DNA of 64,000 nucleotides from Agriterribacter humi (GCF_009192765.1 NZ_VOHQ01000005.1:62001-126000); one strand, 5' to 3'; numbered from the stretch's first letter, positions 49,855 to 60,090 are shown. Program-made: numbers and translations. The notes: a model not told the origin generated them from the sequence alone.

Positions 49855-52233
49855 ATGTTCAAAAATTATTTCAAAACCGCATGGCGTAATCTTGTTAAGA
49901 ACAAGCTGCATTCCTTCATCAATATTGCAGGGCTTTCTATTGGCATGGCCGTTACGTTAATCATCGGGTTGTGGGTGTGGAATGAATTGTCGTTTGACAA
50001 ATACCACAAGAGCTATGAGCGTATCGGCCAGGTATGGCAGTTTGTGCGTTTTACCGAAGAAAAATCATCTTATAATTCAGTGCCGATACCGGTGGCGGAA
50101 GAATTACGCAGCAAATACCCGGCTGTAGAGGCCGCCTGCGTTACCACCTATAACCGGGATGTGATATTGAGCGCTGACGGAGATAAAAAAATTGTAAAGA
50201 GCGGGATGTATGTGCAGCCCGGTTTTCCCGGCATGATGACGGTAAAAATGCTGGAAGGATCGGCGGGCAGCCTGCAGGACATGCATTCCCTATTGTTGTC
50301 TGCATCAATGGCCAATATACTTTTTGGCGCCGAAAGCCCGATGAACAAAACCGTCCGGCTGGACAACAGTACAGATGTAAAAGTGGCCGGGGTGTATGAA
50401 GATTTCCCCGGCAACAGTTCGTTCAAAGATGTATTTTTCTTAGCGCCCTGGGAATTGTTCACAAGTTTGAACGGTTATGCAAAGTACGCCTCAGATCAAT
50501 GGGATGAAAATTCCTTCCAGGTTTTTGTTCAACTGAAAGAAGGCGCTGATTTCGCTAAGTCATCATCCGCCATTAAAGACATGCGGATGATAAGGGACAA
50601 TCCGCCCAAGTACAAGCCGGAATTTTTTATACATCCAATGAGTAAATGGCATTTGCACGGAAATTTTGCAAATGGAGAGAATACAGGCGGATTGATCCGT
50701 TATGTACGACTGTTCGGCATAGCCGGTATTTTTGTATTGCTGCTGGCCTGCATCAATTTTATGAATCTGAGTACGGCCCGCAGTGAAAAAAGAGCCAAAG
50801 AAGTGGGTATCAGAAAAACGATTGGTTCTGCAAGAAAGCAGTTGCTGTTCCAGTTTTTCAGCGAGTCGGTACTGGTATCTTTTATCGCTTTTCTTCTCTG
50901 CTTATTGCTTGCACAATTGTCCATGCCTTTTTTCAACCGGTTGGCCGGCAAAGAAATGGCCATTCCCTGGAACAATATGTATTTCTGGTTACCGGCGCTT
51001 GGCTTTTGTTTACTCACCGGATTAATAGCCGGAAGCTATCCTGCTTTCTACCTTTCATCATTCAAGCCCATAAAAGTGCTCAAAGGAACGTTCAAAGCCG
51101 GGCGACTGGCTTCATTGCCAAGAAAAGCGCTGGTTGTTTTTCAGTTTGCGGTTTCCTGCATATTAATCATCGGCACTATGATCGTTTACCGGCAAATTCA
51201 GTATGCCAAAGACCGGTCTGCCGGTTACAACAGCAATGGTCTTATTGAAGTATCCATGCGAACGCCGGATATACTGAAAAATTATGAAGTGCTGCGGACA
51301 GCGCTTTTGGGCACGGGAGATGTAAAAAATGTTTCCCGGTCCATGGGTTCTGTAACAGACGACTACGGCGGTACTACGGCGGTAGGTTGGAAAGGAAAAG
51401 CGCATGGCACACAACCCCTGCTGATTTCCAACAAAGTGACGCATGATTACGGCGAAACAATCGGCTGGAATATATTGTCCGGAAGAAATTTTTCCAGGAA
51501 TTTTTCCACGGACACAGCAGCTATTATTTTAAACCAGTCTGCTGTGGGACTGATGGGATTCAAAAACCCGCTGGCTGAAACAGTTAAACTTGCCGGCAAA
51601 GATTATAGAGTGATCGGTGTGGTGAGCGATATGATAAAATTTTCACCATTTAATAAAGTAAACCCTTCATTGTTTACTATTGACCCGAATGCAACAAATA
51701 TCATAAATATCCGAATTGCCTCACAGATACCTATTGGCAATGCATTGTCAAAAATTGAAACGGTTTTTAAAAAGTATGACCCGGCAGTGCCGTTTGAGTA
51801 CAAATTTGTGGATGAAGAATATGCGACTAAATTTTCAAATGAACTTAGGATTGGAAAACTTGCGGGAATCTTTGCTGCCCTTGCCATTCTTGTTTCATGT
51901 CTTGGTCTTTTTGGACTGGCCTCATTCGTTGCGGCGCAACGCACAAAGGAGATAGGCGTGCGCAAAGTGCTGGGTGCATCCGTATTTAATGTATGGAATT
52001 TATTGTCGAAAGACTTCATAATGCTGGTGACACTTTCGTTTCTTATTGCATTTCCACTGGCATACTACTTCATGCACAATTGGTTACAAAACTATGAATA
52101 CCGAACAACCATATCGTGGTGGGTTTTTGCATCGGCGGGTATCGGTGCATTGTTGATCACCTTAGCTACGGTTAGCTTCCAGGCCATCAAAGCGGCAGTG
52201 GCTAACCCTGTGAAGAGCTTGCGAACGGAGTAA
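49855..52233 (+). CDS. Gene 20: FtsX/MacB-type ABC permease, subfamily A
   Basis: A 792-residue permease starting MFKNYFKTAWRNLVKNK. Linker SKWHLHGNFANGENTGG; TM2 LLACINFMNLSTARSE; first loop KEVGIRKTIGSARKQ (315); GSYPAFYLSSFKPIKVLKG; TM5 LVVFQFAVSCILIIGTMIVY; second loop TKEIGVRKVLGAS (about 697); tail NPVKSLRTE. The region upstream of its start, including RA and L1, is duplicated before gene 21, while the two proteins differ throughout their periplasmic domains. A partly deleted R1 follows. Confidence 0.95.
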   Translation: MFKNYFKTAWRNLVKNKLHSFINIAGLSIGMAVTLIIGLWVWNELSFDKYHKSYERIGQVWQFVRFTEEKSSYNSVPIPVAEELRSKYPAVEAACVTTYNRDVILSADGDKKIVKSGMYVQPGFPGMMTVKMLEGSAGSLQDMHSLLLSASMANILFGAESPMNKTVRLDNSTDVKVAGVYEDFPGNSSFKDVFFLAPWELFTSLNGYAKYASDQWDENSFQVFVQLKEGADFAKSSSAIKDMRMIRDNPPKYKPEFFIHPMSKWHLHGNFANGENTGGLIRYVRLFGIAGIFVLLLACINFMNLSTARSEKRAKEVGIRKTIGSARKQLLFQFFSESVLVSFIAFLLCLLLAQLSMPFFNRLAGKEMAIPWNNMYFWLPALGFCLLTGLIAGSYPAFYLSSFKPIKVLKGTFKAGRLASLPRKALVVFQFAVSCILIIGTMIVYRQIQYAKDRSAGYNSNGLIEVSMRTPDILKNYEVLRTALLGTGDVKNVSRSMGSVTDDYGGTTAVGWKGKAHGTQPLLISNKVTHDYGETIGWNILSGRNFSRNFSTDTAAIILNQSAVGLMGFKNPLAETVKLAGKDYRVIGVVSDMIKFSPFNKVNPSLFTIDPNATNIINIRIASQIPIGNALSKIETVFKKYDPAVPFEYKFVDEEYATKFSNELRIGKLAGIFAALAILVSCLGLFGLASFVAAQRTKEIGVRKVLGASVFNVWNLLSKDFIMLVTLSFLIAFPLAYYFMHNWLQNYEYRTTISWWVFASAGIGALLITLATVSFQAIKAAVANPVKSLRTE

Positions 52234-52234
52234 C

Positions 52235-52371
52235 CCTCACCCCCCACCCAACTGAACGTCGTTCGTCCGCCCGGATGACGCCAGTCGGACGGGGGCGGGC
52301 CCGGCCCCTCTTCACGGAGTGGTGAGAGGTGTCTAAATTTATAACAGGTTGAGTAAATGTAAGAGGTGAGG
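52235..52371 (+). repeat. R1 element, copy 9, internally deleted
   Basis: Left arm CCTCACCCC interrupted by a complex GC-rich palindrome region (about 52243-52302, including ACTGAACGTCGTTCG and GCCAGTCGGACGGGGGCGGG), then GCCCCTCTTCACGGAGTGG. Most of the interior and the right hairpin are gone; the end is AAGAGGTGAGG. The 324-nt spacer also holds RA and L1. Confidence 0.65.
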
Positions 52372-52417
52372 CTGAGCCTTAAAGAAGAATGTGAAAGTAT
52401 GGAAACCTAAAATGGAA

Positions 52418-52452
52418 GCGGTCGGTACGCGACGAAAGGAGCGTCAGACCGC
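52418..52452 (+). repeat. RA palindrome, copy 8
   Basis: GCGGTCGGTACGCGAC...GGAGCGTCAGACCGC, at consensus, followed by GGTTTAATGTAGAG as in the gene 20 leader. Confidence 0.8.
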
Positions 52453-52557
52453 GGTTTAATGTAGAGAATGTGAGAATATAGAAATTTTAAATGTAAATCA
52501 GAGATCACAAAATCATAGATCAGAAATCAGCAATTCAGCTATCATAAATAACGCTTT
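52453..52557 (+). repeat. L1 leader before gene 21, form shared with gene 20
   Basis: Same order and almost the same bases as 49750-49854, differing mainly in the number and spelling of AATCAGNAATCA-type units. It ends ATAAATAACGCTTT directly before the ATG. Confidence 0.75.
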
Positions 52558-54909
52558 ATGTTTAAAAATTATTTCAAAACAGCGTGGAGAAATCTTTTTA
52601 GAAACAAAGGGTTTTCTATTACAAACATTCTTGGCTTAACCATTGGTATTTCATGCACCACCTTTATTTTATTATGGGTGTATGATGAGCTTACCTACGA
52701 CAGGTTTCAAAAGAACTATGATAACATTTACCAGGTTATTGCCAACCGTGATTTTAATAACCAGGTTTTTACCGACAGAAGCATGGCGCTTCCGCTTGCA
52801 AGAGCGCTTGAAAATAGTTCTCCGCAAATAAAACATGCTGTTGTTACTACTTACCAGCAACAAAATATTCTTGCTTATAACAACAAAAAAATAAAGAAAG
52901 ATGGTTATGTTGCAAGCGATCATTTCTTTGACATTTTTACATGGCAGTTTGTTAAAGGCAATGCAGCAACAGCGCTGAAAGATCCGCATTCTATTGTTCT
53001 TACAGAGGATGCAGCGAAAGCTTTTTTTGGAAATGAAGATCCTATTAATAAAGTACTTACAATTGATAATAACCAGACAGCAAAAGTGAGTGCTGTAGTT
53101 AAACATGCACCAGGCAATTCTACTTTTCAGTTTGATTGGATAAGACCTTTTAACTATGATGATCCTGGTACAAAACAATCCATGAACGAATGGATAAATT
53201 CTTCATGGAATATATTTCTGTTAACGGTACCTCAGGCTGATACGGCTTTATTGAATAAGACCGTTACTAAAATAAAAAGAGAACATGGAAACGATGAGAT
53301 CAGCAGCTATTTTGTTTTCCCCATGAATCACTGGCATTTGTACAGCGATTTTGAAAATGGCAAGAATATCGGCGGCATGATTGAATATGTGCGCCTGTTT
53401 TCTATTATCGCTGTTATTATTTTGCTGATAGCCTGCATCAACTTTATGAATCTTTCTACTGCAAGAAGTGAAAAACGCGCAAAGGAAGTCGGGATAAGAA
53501 AAACACTTGGTTCAAATAGAAAACAATTATTATTCCAGTTTTTCTGCGAATCATTCATCCTGACATTGATTGCTTTTGTGCTGGCTATTGTTGTTGTTAT
53601 ATTATTGTTACCGCTGTTTAATGCAATGGTTGACAAACACCTTTCGTTAAATGTAATGCAGCCCGTATTCTGGGTTATGGCTTCGGGCACTATTTTATTT
53701 ACTGCATTTGTTGCAGGTAGCTATCCCGCATTATATCTTTCTTCTTTCAATCCGGTAAAAGTTTTAAAAGGAACAATTGTAGCAGGCAGAAAAACAATAT
53801 TGCCAAGGCATGTGCTGGTTACTTTACAATTTGCAATTTCTATTTTATTGATATCTGCCACCATCATTGTTTACCAGCAAATACAACATGTTAAAGGTCG
53901 CGACATGGGTTATAACCCCAACGGTCTGGTGATGATTCCGTCAACACCTGATACGGATAAAAATTTTGCAGTTATCAGGAATCAATTATTGTCTTCTGGA
54001 ATAATTACAAATATCACAAGAACCTCATCTCCTATTACAGAAATTTGGTGGAATACCGGCGCACCGGATTACGATGGCAAGCCTGCCAATTCACAAATTA
54101 TTATGGGTGGGCTGGCAACTGACGTTGATTTTTCGAAAACGATGAATGTGAAAATGTTGCAGGGACATGATTTTACAGGAACGCCTGCAGACTCAACTTC
54201 TATGATTTTAAATAAAGCTGCGGTTGACGCGATGAAACTAAAAAATCCGGTCGGTATGCAAATGCGGTATGGAAAAACATATACGGTGATTGGTGTTATT
54301 GATAATGTGATTATGACTTCGCCTTTTGAACCGGCTTATCCAATGTTGATGGTTTATGAAAACCGCAGCTCCGGCATGAACACCATGCGCATTAAAGCAG
54401 GAGTGCCGGCACAAAAGGCAATTGCATTTTTAGAAGCTGCTTTTAGAAAAAACAATCCTTCTGTGCCGTTTGAATACAAGTTTGTTGACCAGGAGTTTCA
54501 AAAGAAATTCTTAACTGAAAAACTGATTGGTAAACTCACTAATATTTTTTCTGCATTGGCCATTTTTATTTGTTGTCTTGGTCTTGCTGGTTTGGCATCT
54601 TTTACAATTGAAAAACGTTTCCGCGAAATTGGTGTGCGTAAAGTATTAGGGGCAAGTGTTCAGCAATTGCTGATGCTGATATCAAAAGAATTTTTAAAAC
54701 TGGTTGTAATTGCATTTGTAATTGCCATGCCGCTTACTTATTGGCTAATGAGTAACTGGCTCGACAAATATAATTATCGTATTACCATCAGTTTATGGCT
54801 TTTCTTTATTGTGGGTATCGCTATGTTCCTCTTAACATTGATAGTAGTGAGTTTAAATACAGTAAGAGTGGCATCAGGCAGCCCGGTAAAGAGCTTGAAA
54901 ACGGAGTAA
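52558..54909 (+). CDS. Gene 21: FtsX/MacB-type ABC permease, subfamily A
   Basis: A 783-residue permease starting MFKNYFKTAWRNLFRNK. Linker NHWHLYSDFENGKNIGG; TM2 IACINFMNLSTARSE; first loop KEVGIRKTLGSNRKQ (309); GSYPALYLSSFNPVKVLKG; TM6 ends CCLGLAGLASF, with two cysteines and Ala for Phe; the second loop is FREIGVRKVLGAS (about 688), Arg-Glu for Lys-Glu; tail SGSPVKSLKTE, with Ser for Asn. The C-terminal module is thus the most altered of subfamily A, while the N-terminal one is typical. Confidence 0.95.
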   Translation: MFKNYFKTAWRNLFRNKGFSITNILGLTIGISCTTFILLWVYDELTYDRFQKNYDNIYQVIANRDFNNQVFTDRSMALPLARALENSSPQIKHAVVTTYQQQNILAYNNKKIKKDGYVASDHFFDIFTWQFVKGNAATALKDPHSIVLTEDAAKAFFGNEDPINKVLTIDNNQTAKVSAVVKHAPGNSTFQFDWIRPFNYDDPGTKQSMNEWINSSWNIFLLTVPQADTALLNKTVTKIKREHGNDEISSYFVFPMNHWHLYSDFENGKNIGGMIEYVRLFSIIAVIILLIACINFMNLSTARSEKRAKEVGIRKTLGSNRKQLLFQFFCESFILTLIAFVLAIVVVILLLPLFNAMVDKHLSLNVMQPVFWVMASGTILFTAFVAGSYPALYLSSFNPVKVLKGTIVAGRKTILPRHVLVTLQFAISILLISATIIVYQQIQHVKGRDMGYNPNGLVMIPSTPDTDKNFAVIRNQLLSSGIITNITRTSSPITEIWWNTGAPDYDGKPANSQIIMGGLATDVDFSKTMNVKMLQGHDFTGTPADSTSMILNKAAVDAMKLKNPVGMQMRYGKTYTVIGVIDNVIMTSPFEPAYPMLMVYENRSSGMNTMRIKAGVPAQKAIAFLEAAFRKNNPSVPFEYKFVDQEFQKKFLTEKLIGKLTNIFSALAIFICCLGLAGLASFTIEKRFREIGVRKVLGASVQQLLMLISKEFLKLVVIAFVIAMPLTYWLMSNWLDKYNYRITISLWLFFIVGIAMFLLTLIVVSLNTVRVASGSPVKSLKTE

Positions 54910-54961
54910 GGACAAATGTGAGAATGTGGAAACCTGCCTGCCGGCAGGTGTGAAAATAAAA

Positions 54962-54996
54962 GCGGTCGGTACGCGATCAAAGGAGCGTCAGACCGC
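54962..54996 (+). repeat. RA palindrome, copy 9
   Basis: GCGGTCGGTACGCGAT...GGAGCGTCAGACCGC. It is preceded by the small hairpin CCTGCCTGCCGGCAGG (54936-54951) and followed by the L1 form shared with gene 16 (54997-55065). Confidence 0.8.
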
Positions 54997-55065
54997 GGGT
55001 AAATGTGAGAGATGTAGTAATGTGAAATCAGACATGACAAAATCAGAAATCATAAATCTTCTTCT
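54997..55065 (+). repeat. L1 leader before gene 22, form shared with gene 16
   Basis: GGGTAAATGTGAGAGATG ... AATCAGAAATCATAAATC-TTCTTCT before the ATG. It matches 38968-39038 apart from a few bases, although genes 16 and 22 belong to different subfamilies. Confidence 0.75.
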
Positions 55066-57480
55066 ATGCTCAAAAACTATTTAAAAATCGCATGGCGTTC
55101 TCTTGTTAAAAACCGGGTTACTGCTATTATTAACATATTGGGGCTTTCCGTAGGAATTAGTGCAGCGCTCATCATTTTTATGGTGGTACATTATAATTTT
55201 AGTTTTGACCGGTTTGTTCCTGGCAGAGACTATGTATATAGAATAGTTACTGAAGGAGAGGGTTGGAACAATAGCGGCGTGCCTGTACCTTTCCATACTG
55301 CATTACATAATATTTCAGGTGTTGCAGGCGTAACGCCAATACTTAATTATTCCGATAAGGTTAAAATAAGCATAAACGAGGGGAACAATACCGAGCCGAA
55401 ATTGTTCAGGAAACAAACGGATGTGGCGTTTACCAATATGGAGTACTTTAAAATATTTCCACATAAATGGATAGCCGGCAATCAGCAAAAGGCTTTAGGT
55501 AACCCTTATTCAATCGTTATAACTAACAGCAGAGCAAAGCAATATTTCCCGGATTTGAAACCTGAAAATGTAATTGGTAAAACAGTTATACTTAATGATA
55601 CTATTACTACAACCGTAACTGGTATCGTAAATGACCTGGAAGTCAATAGCGATTTTGATAAAATGATTTTTGTTTCCCTCCCAACAGCCACCCTGGGAAA
55701 TTTGAAAGACTATTTTAATTGGAAGCACTGGGATAACACTAATTCAAGCTTTCAAACCATCATAAAACTTTTGCCGGGAATAAAGCCAGAGCAAATTAAT
55801 AACCAGCTCGCAAAAGTTTTTAAGGAACGTGATCCTGGCAATACTAAAACGATTCACAGACTTCAGCCATTAAGTGATGTGCATACCAATCCTGTATTTG
55901 GAGGATCCGCTAATCCTGAAACGATGCGCAACCTGGTGATTTTAGGCGCTTTTCTATTGCTGCTGGGAGCAATCAATTTCATTAATTTATCCACTGCGCA
56001 TGCATCGGAACGATCAAAGGAAATTGGTATTCGGAAAACATTAGGCAGCACGAAAAAGCAAATTGTTTTCCAGTTTCTGTCAGAAACATTTTTGCTAACT
56101 GTACTTACCGCTTTGTTGGCGATTGTTCTTATACCTTTATTGCTGAAAGGGTTTGAAGGTTTTGTTCCCGAAGGTTTACATTTTAATTATTTTCTGCAAC
56201 AACCCTTTGTATGGCTGTTTTTACTGGTATTGATTATAGCGGTAAGTGTTTTGTCCGGTTTGTATCCTGCATTTGTATTAACAACATTTAAACCTGTATT
56301 GGCTTTAAAAAGCAATTTGCCGGCAGGAGATAATATATCCAGAGGTGTATTGTTGCGTAAAACTTTAATTGTATCACAGTTTGTAATAGCACAGGTGTTT
56401 ATTATAGGGGTGTTTGTAGTGAATAAGCAAATACGATTTTCGCTGCAAAAAGATATGGGTTTCAGAAAAAATGCTATCATCAATTTCTATCCGCCATTTG
56501 ATTGGTATAATCCCAACAATAAAAAATTTTTATTGAAAGATGCCCTATCTAAAATACCGGAAATACAAAAGCTTAGTTTTGGTAATCAGTCTCCTGCTTT
56601 TAATGGATATATGACGAGTAGTATTACTTATAAAGAAAATAACAAGAATCAGGAGATAACAGTTAATACGAGGAATGGCGATACTTCTTTTTTAAGTGTG
56701 TATGATATTAAATTGCTTGCGGGCAGGAATATTTTATTAACTGATACTGCAAATGAGCTTCTTGTTAATGAAACATTATCAAAGCAATTGGGATTTAAAG
56801 AACCATCAGATGCAGTTGGGCATTTTGTGTTTTTTAATGGTGCACCTAAACCCATTGTTGGCGTAATGACTGATTTCAATTTGCAATCTGTAAGAAATAG
56901 TATTAATCCTCTTATATATTATGCATCTCCCAAGAATGCCTATGTTATGCATATAGCATTACAACCTGACCCGGCAACCTGGAAAACAGCAATAAGCAAA
57001 ATGGAGAAAGCCTGGAAGCAGATATATCCCGATCAGGATTTTGAGTATACCTTCCTGGATAAAACAATTGAAAATTTTTATAAAGAAGATCAGCAACTTT
57101 CAAAACTATTGACCTGGTCGGCAGCGGTAGCGCTATTTATAAGTTCCCTTGGATTATTAGGACTAGTAATCTTCATTACCAATAAACGGATAAAAGAAAT
57201 AGGAATTCGAAAAGTATTAGGTGCTTCAGTGCGACAGATTATTGCTTTGCTTTCAACAGATTTTGTCAAATTACTCATACTTGCATTTATTATTGCTACG
57301 CCAATTGCATGGTGGCAAATGCATGGATGGCTGCAAAATTTTGCATACCGAACTAATTTAAGCTGGTGGATATTTTTGGTTAGTGGAGTAATCATGATTG
57401 TTATTTCACTTATTATTTTGGGCATAAGAGCCGGGAGTGCGGCAGTGGAAAATCCAGTGAAATTATTACGAACGGAGTGA
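55066..57480 (+). CDS. Gene 22: FtsX/MacB-type ABC permease, subfamily C
   Basis: An 804-residue permease starting MLKNYLKIAWRSLVKNR. Linker LSDVHTNPVFGGSANP; TM2 LLGAINFINLSTAHA and TM6 SSLGLLGL have both lost the family cysteines. First loop KEIGIRKTLGSTKKQ (318); GLYPAFVLTTFKPVLALKS in place of LKG; second loop IKEIGIRKVLGAS (about 709); tail VENPVKLLRTE, with Leu for Ser and Glu for Ala. Nearest relatives here are genes 9 and 15. A fragmentary R1-like start (57482) and mini-hairpins follow the stop. Confidence 0.95.
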   Translation: MLKNYLKIAWRSLVKNRVTAIINILGLSVGISAALIIFMVVHYNFSFDRFVPGRDYVYRIVTEGEGWNNSGVPVPFHTALHNISGVAGVTPILNYSDKVKISINEGNNTEPKLFRKQTDVAFTNMEYFKIFPHKWIAGNQQKALGNPYSIVITNSRAKQYFPDLKPENVIGKTVILNDTITTTVTGIVNDLEVNSDFDKMIFVSLPTATLGNLKDYFNWKHWDNTNSSFQTIIKLLPGIKPEQINNQLAKVFKERDPGNTKTIHRLQPLSDVHTNPVFGGSANPETMRNLVILGAFLLLLGAINFINLSTAHASERSKEIGIRKTLGSTKKQIVFQFLSETFLLTVLTALLAIVLIPLLLKGFEGFVPEGLHFNYFLQQPFVWLFLLVLIIAVSVLSGLYPAFVLTTFKPVLALKSNLPAGDNISRGVLLRKTLIVSQFVIAQVFIIGVFVVNKQIRFSLQKDMGFRKNAIINFYPPFDWYNPNNKKFLLKDALSKIPEIQKLSFGNQSPAFNGYMTSSITYKENNKNQEITVNTRNGDTSFLSVYDIKLLAGRNILLTDTANELLVNETLSKQLGFKEPSDAVGHFVFFNGAPKPIVGVMTDFNLQSVRNSINPLIYYASPKNAYVMHIALQPDPATWKTAISKMEKAWKQIYPDQDFEYTFLDKTIENFYKEDQQLSKLLTWSAAVALFISSLGLLGLVIFITNKRIKEIGIRKVLGASVRQIIALLSTDFVKLLILAFIIATPIAWWQMHGWLQNFAYRTNLSWWIFLVSGVIMIVISLIILGIRAGSAAVENPVKLLRTE

Positions 57481-57481
57481 A

Positions 57482-57550
57482 CCTCACGCCAGCTCGAAAG
57501 AATCATTCTGGCGGGGCTCAGGCGGGTGGGCGACTGAACAGGCGGGTGAA
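57482..57550. repeat. R1 left-end fragment with mini-hairpins
   Basis: CCTCACGCCAGCTCGAAAG-AATCATTCTGGCGGGGCTCAGG, then CGGGTGGGCGACTGAACAGG-CGGGTG. Only the first bases of R1 remain, fused to GC-rich hairpin fragments like those at 4632 and 25672. Confidence 0.5.
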
Positions 57551-57601
57551 AATCAACAATCAATAAATCAGACATCATAAATAACACTTTATGTTCAAAA
57601 A
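57546..57601 (+). repeat. L1 leader, form shared with gene 4
   Basis: 56 nt identical to 7266-7321, running from the spacer into the first codons of gene 23. The two copies are 50 kb apart. Confidence 0.8.
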
Positions 57602-59969
57602 TTATTTCAAAACTGCCTGGCGGAACATGGTTCACAACAAAGCATTCTCGGCCATTAATATTTCAGGACTGGCGCTGGGGATAACCTGCAGCCTGCTGAT
57701 CATGCTTTGGGTACAGGATGAGCGGAGCATTGATGGCTTTCATGCCAATAGCAGTCGTTTGTACCAGGTATATGAGCGACAGCACTACGATGGTAAAGTG
57801 GAAGCCGGCTATTCAACGCAGGGACTGCTTGCGGATGAGCTTAAAAGAGTAATTCCTGAAATACAATATGCCAGCGGGTTGGAATATGCAGCAGCACCGG
57901 GCGCGCTCAGTACTTTTGAAGTGGAAACAAGGATCAATAAAATGAGTGGATTTTTTGCAGGCGCTGATTTCTTCAGCATGTTCAGCTTTCCTTTACTGGA
58001 AGGAAAACCGGAATCAGCTTTGAATACGCCCGAAGGCATTGCTATTTCGCGAAAAATGGCCGAACTGTTTTTTGGAAGCCCGGAAAAAGCTATTGGCCAA
58101 GCCATCCGTTACGAAAACAAAGATGAATTGCAGGTAACTGCTGTGTTTGAAAATACACCTTCCAATTCTTCAATGCAATTCGATTTTTTGAGAAGCTGGA
58201 AAGCTTTTGTAAAAGAGAATGCCTGGGTAAACAATTGGGGAAACACAAGTCCTTCCACCTATGTGCAACTAAGCGCCGGTGCTGATCCCCTGAAAGTAAA
58301 AGCCAGGATCAAAGATTTCGTTTACAATTACAGGCAAAAAGAAAAAGGTTTTGTAGTGGAGCTGGATTTGCAGTCTTACCCTGAAAAATACCTTCATTCT
58401 TCTTTTAAAAACGGCAAAATTGATGGTGGACGCATAGAATATGTGCGCCTGTTTACGCTTGTAGCTGCTTTTATTTTGTTAATTGCCTGCATCAATTTTA
58501 TGAACCTGGCAACTGCCCGTTCTGCCAAACGATCTAAGGAGGTGGGTGTTCGAAAAGTTATTGGCGCCTCAAGGTATGCTTTGATCGGTCAGTTTACAGG
58601 AGAAGCAATGTTACTGACATGTATTTCAGTTTTAATTGCCGTTATTTTGGTAGCGCTGCTGCTGCCGGCCTTTAATACGCTTACCGGCAAACAATTATAC
58701 GTACCCATTACTAAACCCTTTTTCTGGACATCTTTAGCGGGATTGCTATTGGTTACAGGCCTGGTAGCGGGTAGCTATCCTGCATTTTTTCTCTCCTCGC
58801 TTAAACCTGTAAAGGTGCTAAAAGGTAGTTTGACATTTAGCTGGAGCGCAATATTTTTCCGTAAGGCGCTGGTGGTTTTCCAGTTTGCCCTCTCTATTGT
58901 ATTTATTGTAGGTATGATTGTAATTTATAAGCAGATGAATTATGTTCAGACAATAAACCTCGGTTATGACCGGGAAAACCTGGTATATATTCCTATAGAA
59001 GGCGACCTGGTTAAAAACTATGCACAGTTTAAAGAAGAAGCAGGCAAAATACCGGGCATCCTCAGCATTTCAAAAATGAGAAATTCACCAACCGTAATTG
59101 AACACCATACCAGCAGCATCGGGTGGCCGGGCAAAGACCCCAATCTTACCGTGTCATTTTCCGATGGCGTAGTGGGTTATGATTTTGTAAAAACAATGAA
59201 ATTAGAGTTAAAAGATGGGCGTGATTTTTCCAGGGACTTTGGAACAGATTCCGCAAGTTTTCTGCTGAATGAAACAGCCGCGGCAAAAATGGGATACAAG
59301 GACCCTGTTGGTCAGCCTGTGTCATGGGGCAACCGTCCAGGTAAGATCATTGGCGTACTTAAAGATTTTCATTTCAATTCCATACACCAGTCCATCGAAC
59401 CCCTGATCTTACGATTGGACGAAAACTGGGGCTGGGGCACCATACTGGTTCGTGCCGGGGCAGGCAAAACCAAAGCAACCATTACCGGACTGGAAAAAAT
59501 AGGTAAATCATTAAATCCAAAATTTCCTTTTACCTACCAGTTCTCCGATCTTGAATATATGAAATTGTATAAAAGCGAGCAGGTTGTCAGCAAACTATCC
59601 AATTACTTTGCCTTCCTGGCTGTTTTTATTTCCTGCCTGGGTTTATTGGGTTTAGCAATGTTCACTGCCGAACAACGTACCAAAGAAATTGGCGTACGCA
59701 AGGTGCTGGGCGCATCCGTTCCCAATATTATTGCGCTGTTATCCTCTTATTTTATAAAACTGGTTTTGGTCGCCATACTCATCGCCTCTCCCATAGCATG
59801 GTACGCGATGAACAGGTGGCTGCAGGGCTTTGCCTATAAAATTGATATAATATGGTGGATATTTGCACTTGCCGGTTTGCTCACCATTGGCGTGGCGTTG
59901 TTAACAGTGGGCTATCAAAGCATCAAAGCGGCTGTGGCAAACCCTGTAAAGAGTTTGAGAACGGAATAG
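57591..59969 (+). CDS. Gene 23: FtsX/MacB-type ABC permease, subfamily A (LYQVY type)
   Basis: A 792-residue permease starting MFKNYFKTAWRNMVHNK. The first periplasmic domain groups with genes 8 and 13 (SSRLYQVYERQHYDGK, STQGLLADELKRVIPE). Linker EKYLHSSFKNGKIDGGR; TM2 IACINFMNLATARSA; first loop KEVGVRKVIGASRYA (316); GSYPAFFLSSLKPVKVLKG; second loop TKEIGVRKVLGAS (about 697); TM6 SCLGLLG; tail NPVKSLRTE. Its TAG is directly followed by R3, as in gene 10. Upstream leader is the exact counterpart of the gene 4 leader. Confidence 0.95.
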   Translation: MFKNYFKTAWRNMVHNKAFSAINISGLALGITCSLLIMLWVQDERSIDGFHANSSRLYQVYERQHYDGKVEAGYSTQGLLADELKRVIPEIQYASGLEYAAAPGALSTFEVETRINKMSGFFAGADFFSMFSFPLLEGKPESALNTPEGIAISRKMAELFFGSPEKAIGQAIRYENKDELQVTAVFENTPSNSSMQFDFLRSWKAFVKENAWVNNWGNTSPSTYVQLSAGADPLKVKARIKDFVYNYRQKEKGFVVELDLQSYPEKYLHSSFKNGKIDGGRIEYVRLFTLVAAFILLIACINFMNLATARSAKRSKEVGVRKVIGASRYALIGQFTGEAMLLTCISVLIAVILVALLLPAFNTLTGKQLYVPITKPFFWTSLAGLLLVTGLVAGSYPAFFLSSLKPVKVLKGSLTFSWSAIFFRKALVVFQFALSIVFIVGMIVIYKQMNYVQTINLGYDRENLVYIPIEGDLVKNYAQFKEEAGKIPGILSISKMRNSPTVIEHHTSSIGWPGKDPNLTVSFSDGVVGYDFVKTMKLELKDGRDFSRDFGTDSASFLLNETAAAKMGYKDPVGQPVSWGNRPGKIIGVLKDFHFNSIHQSIEPLILRLDENWGWGTILVRAGAGKTKATITGLEKIGKSLNPKFPFTYQFSDLEYMKLYKSEQVVSKLSNYFAFLAVFISCLGLLGLAMFTAEQRTKEIGVRKVLGASVPNIIALLSSYFIKLVLVAILIASPIAWYAMNRWLQGFAYKIDIIWWIFALAGLLTIGVALLTVGYQSIKAAVANPVKSLRTE

Positions 59970-60065
59970 GATGTCTGATGTTTGATTTAAAAATAAAATC
60001 AGACATCACAGATCATCAAATCAGAAATTTTTTAAACCAAACTGTGGCTCATCCCCGCCTGAACA
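59970..60065 (+). repeat. R3 hairpin block, copy 3
   Basis: GATGTCTGATG directly after the gene 23 stop. Arms GATGTTTGATTT (59977-59988) and AAATCAGACATC (59996-60007) pair through one T-G wobble. It continues to CTGTGGCTCATCCCCGCCTG, as in the copies at 14896 and 25569. Confidence 0.7.
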
Positions 60066-60090
60066 GTCAGCTGAAAATCAGCAATCAATA

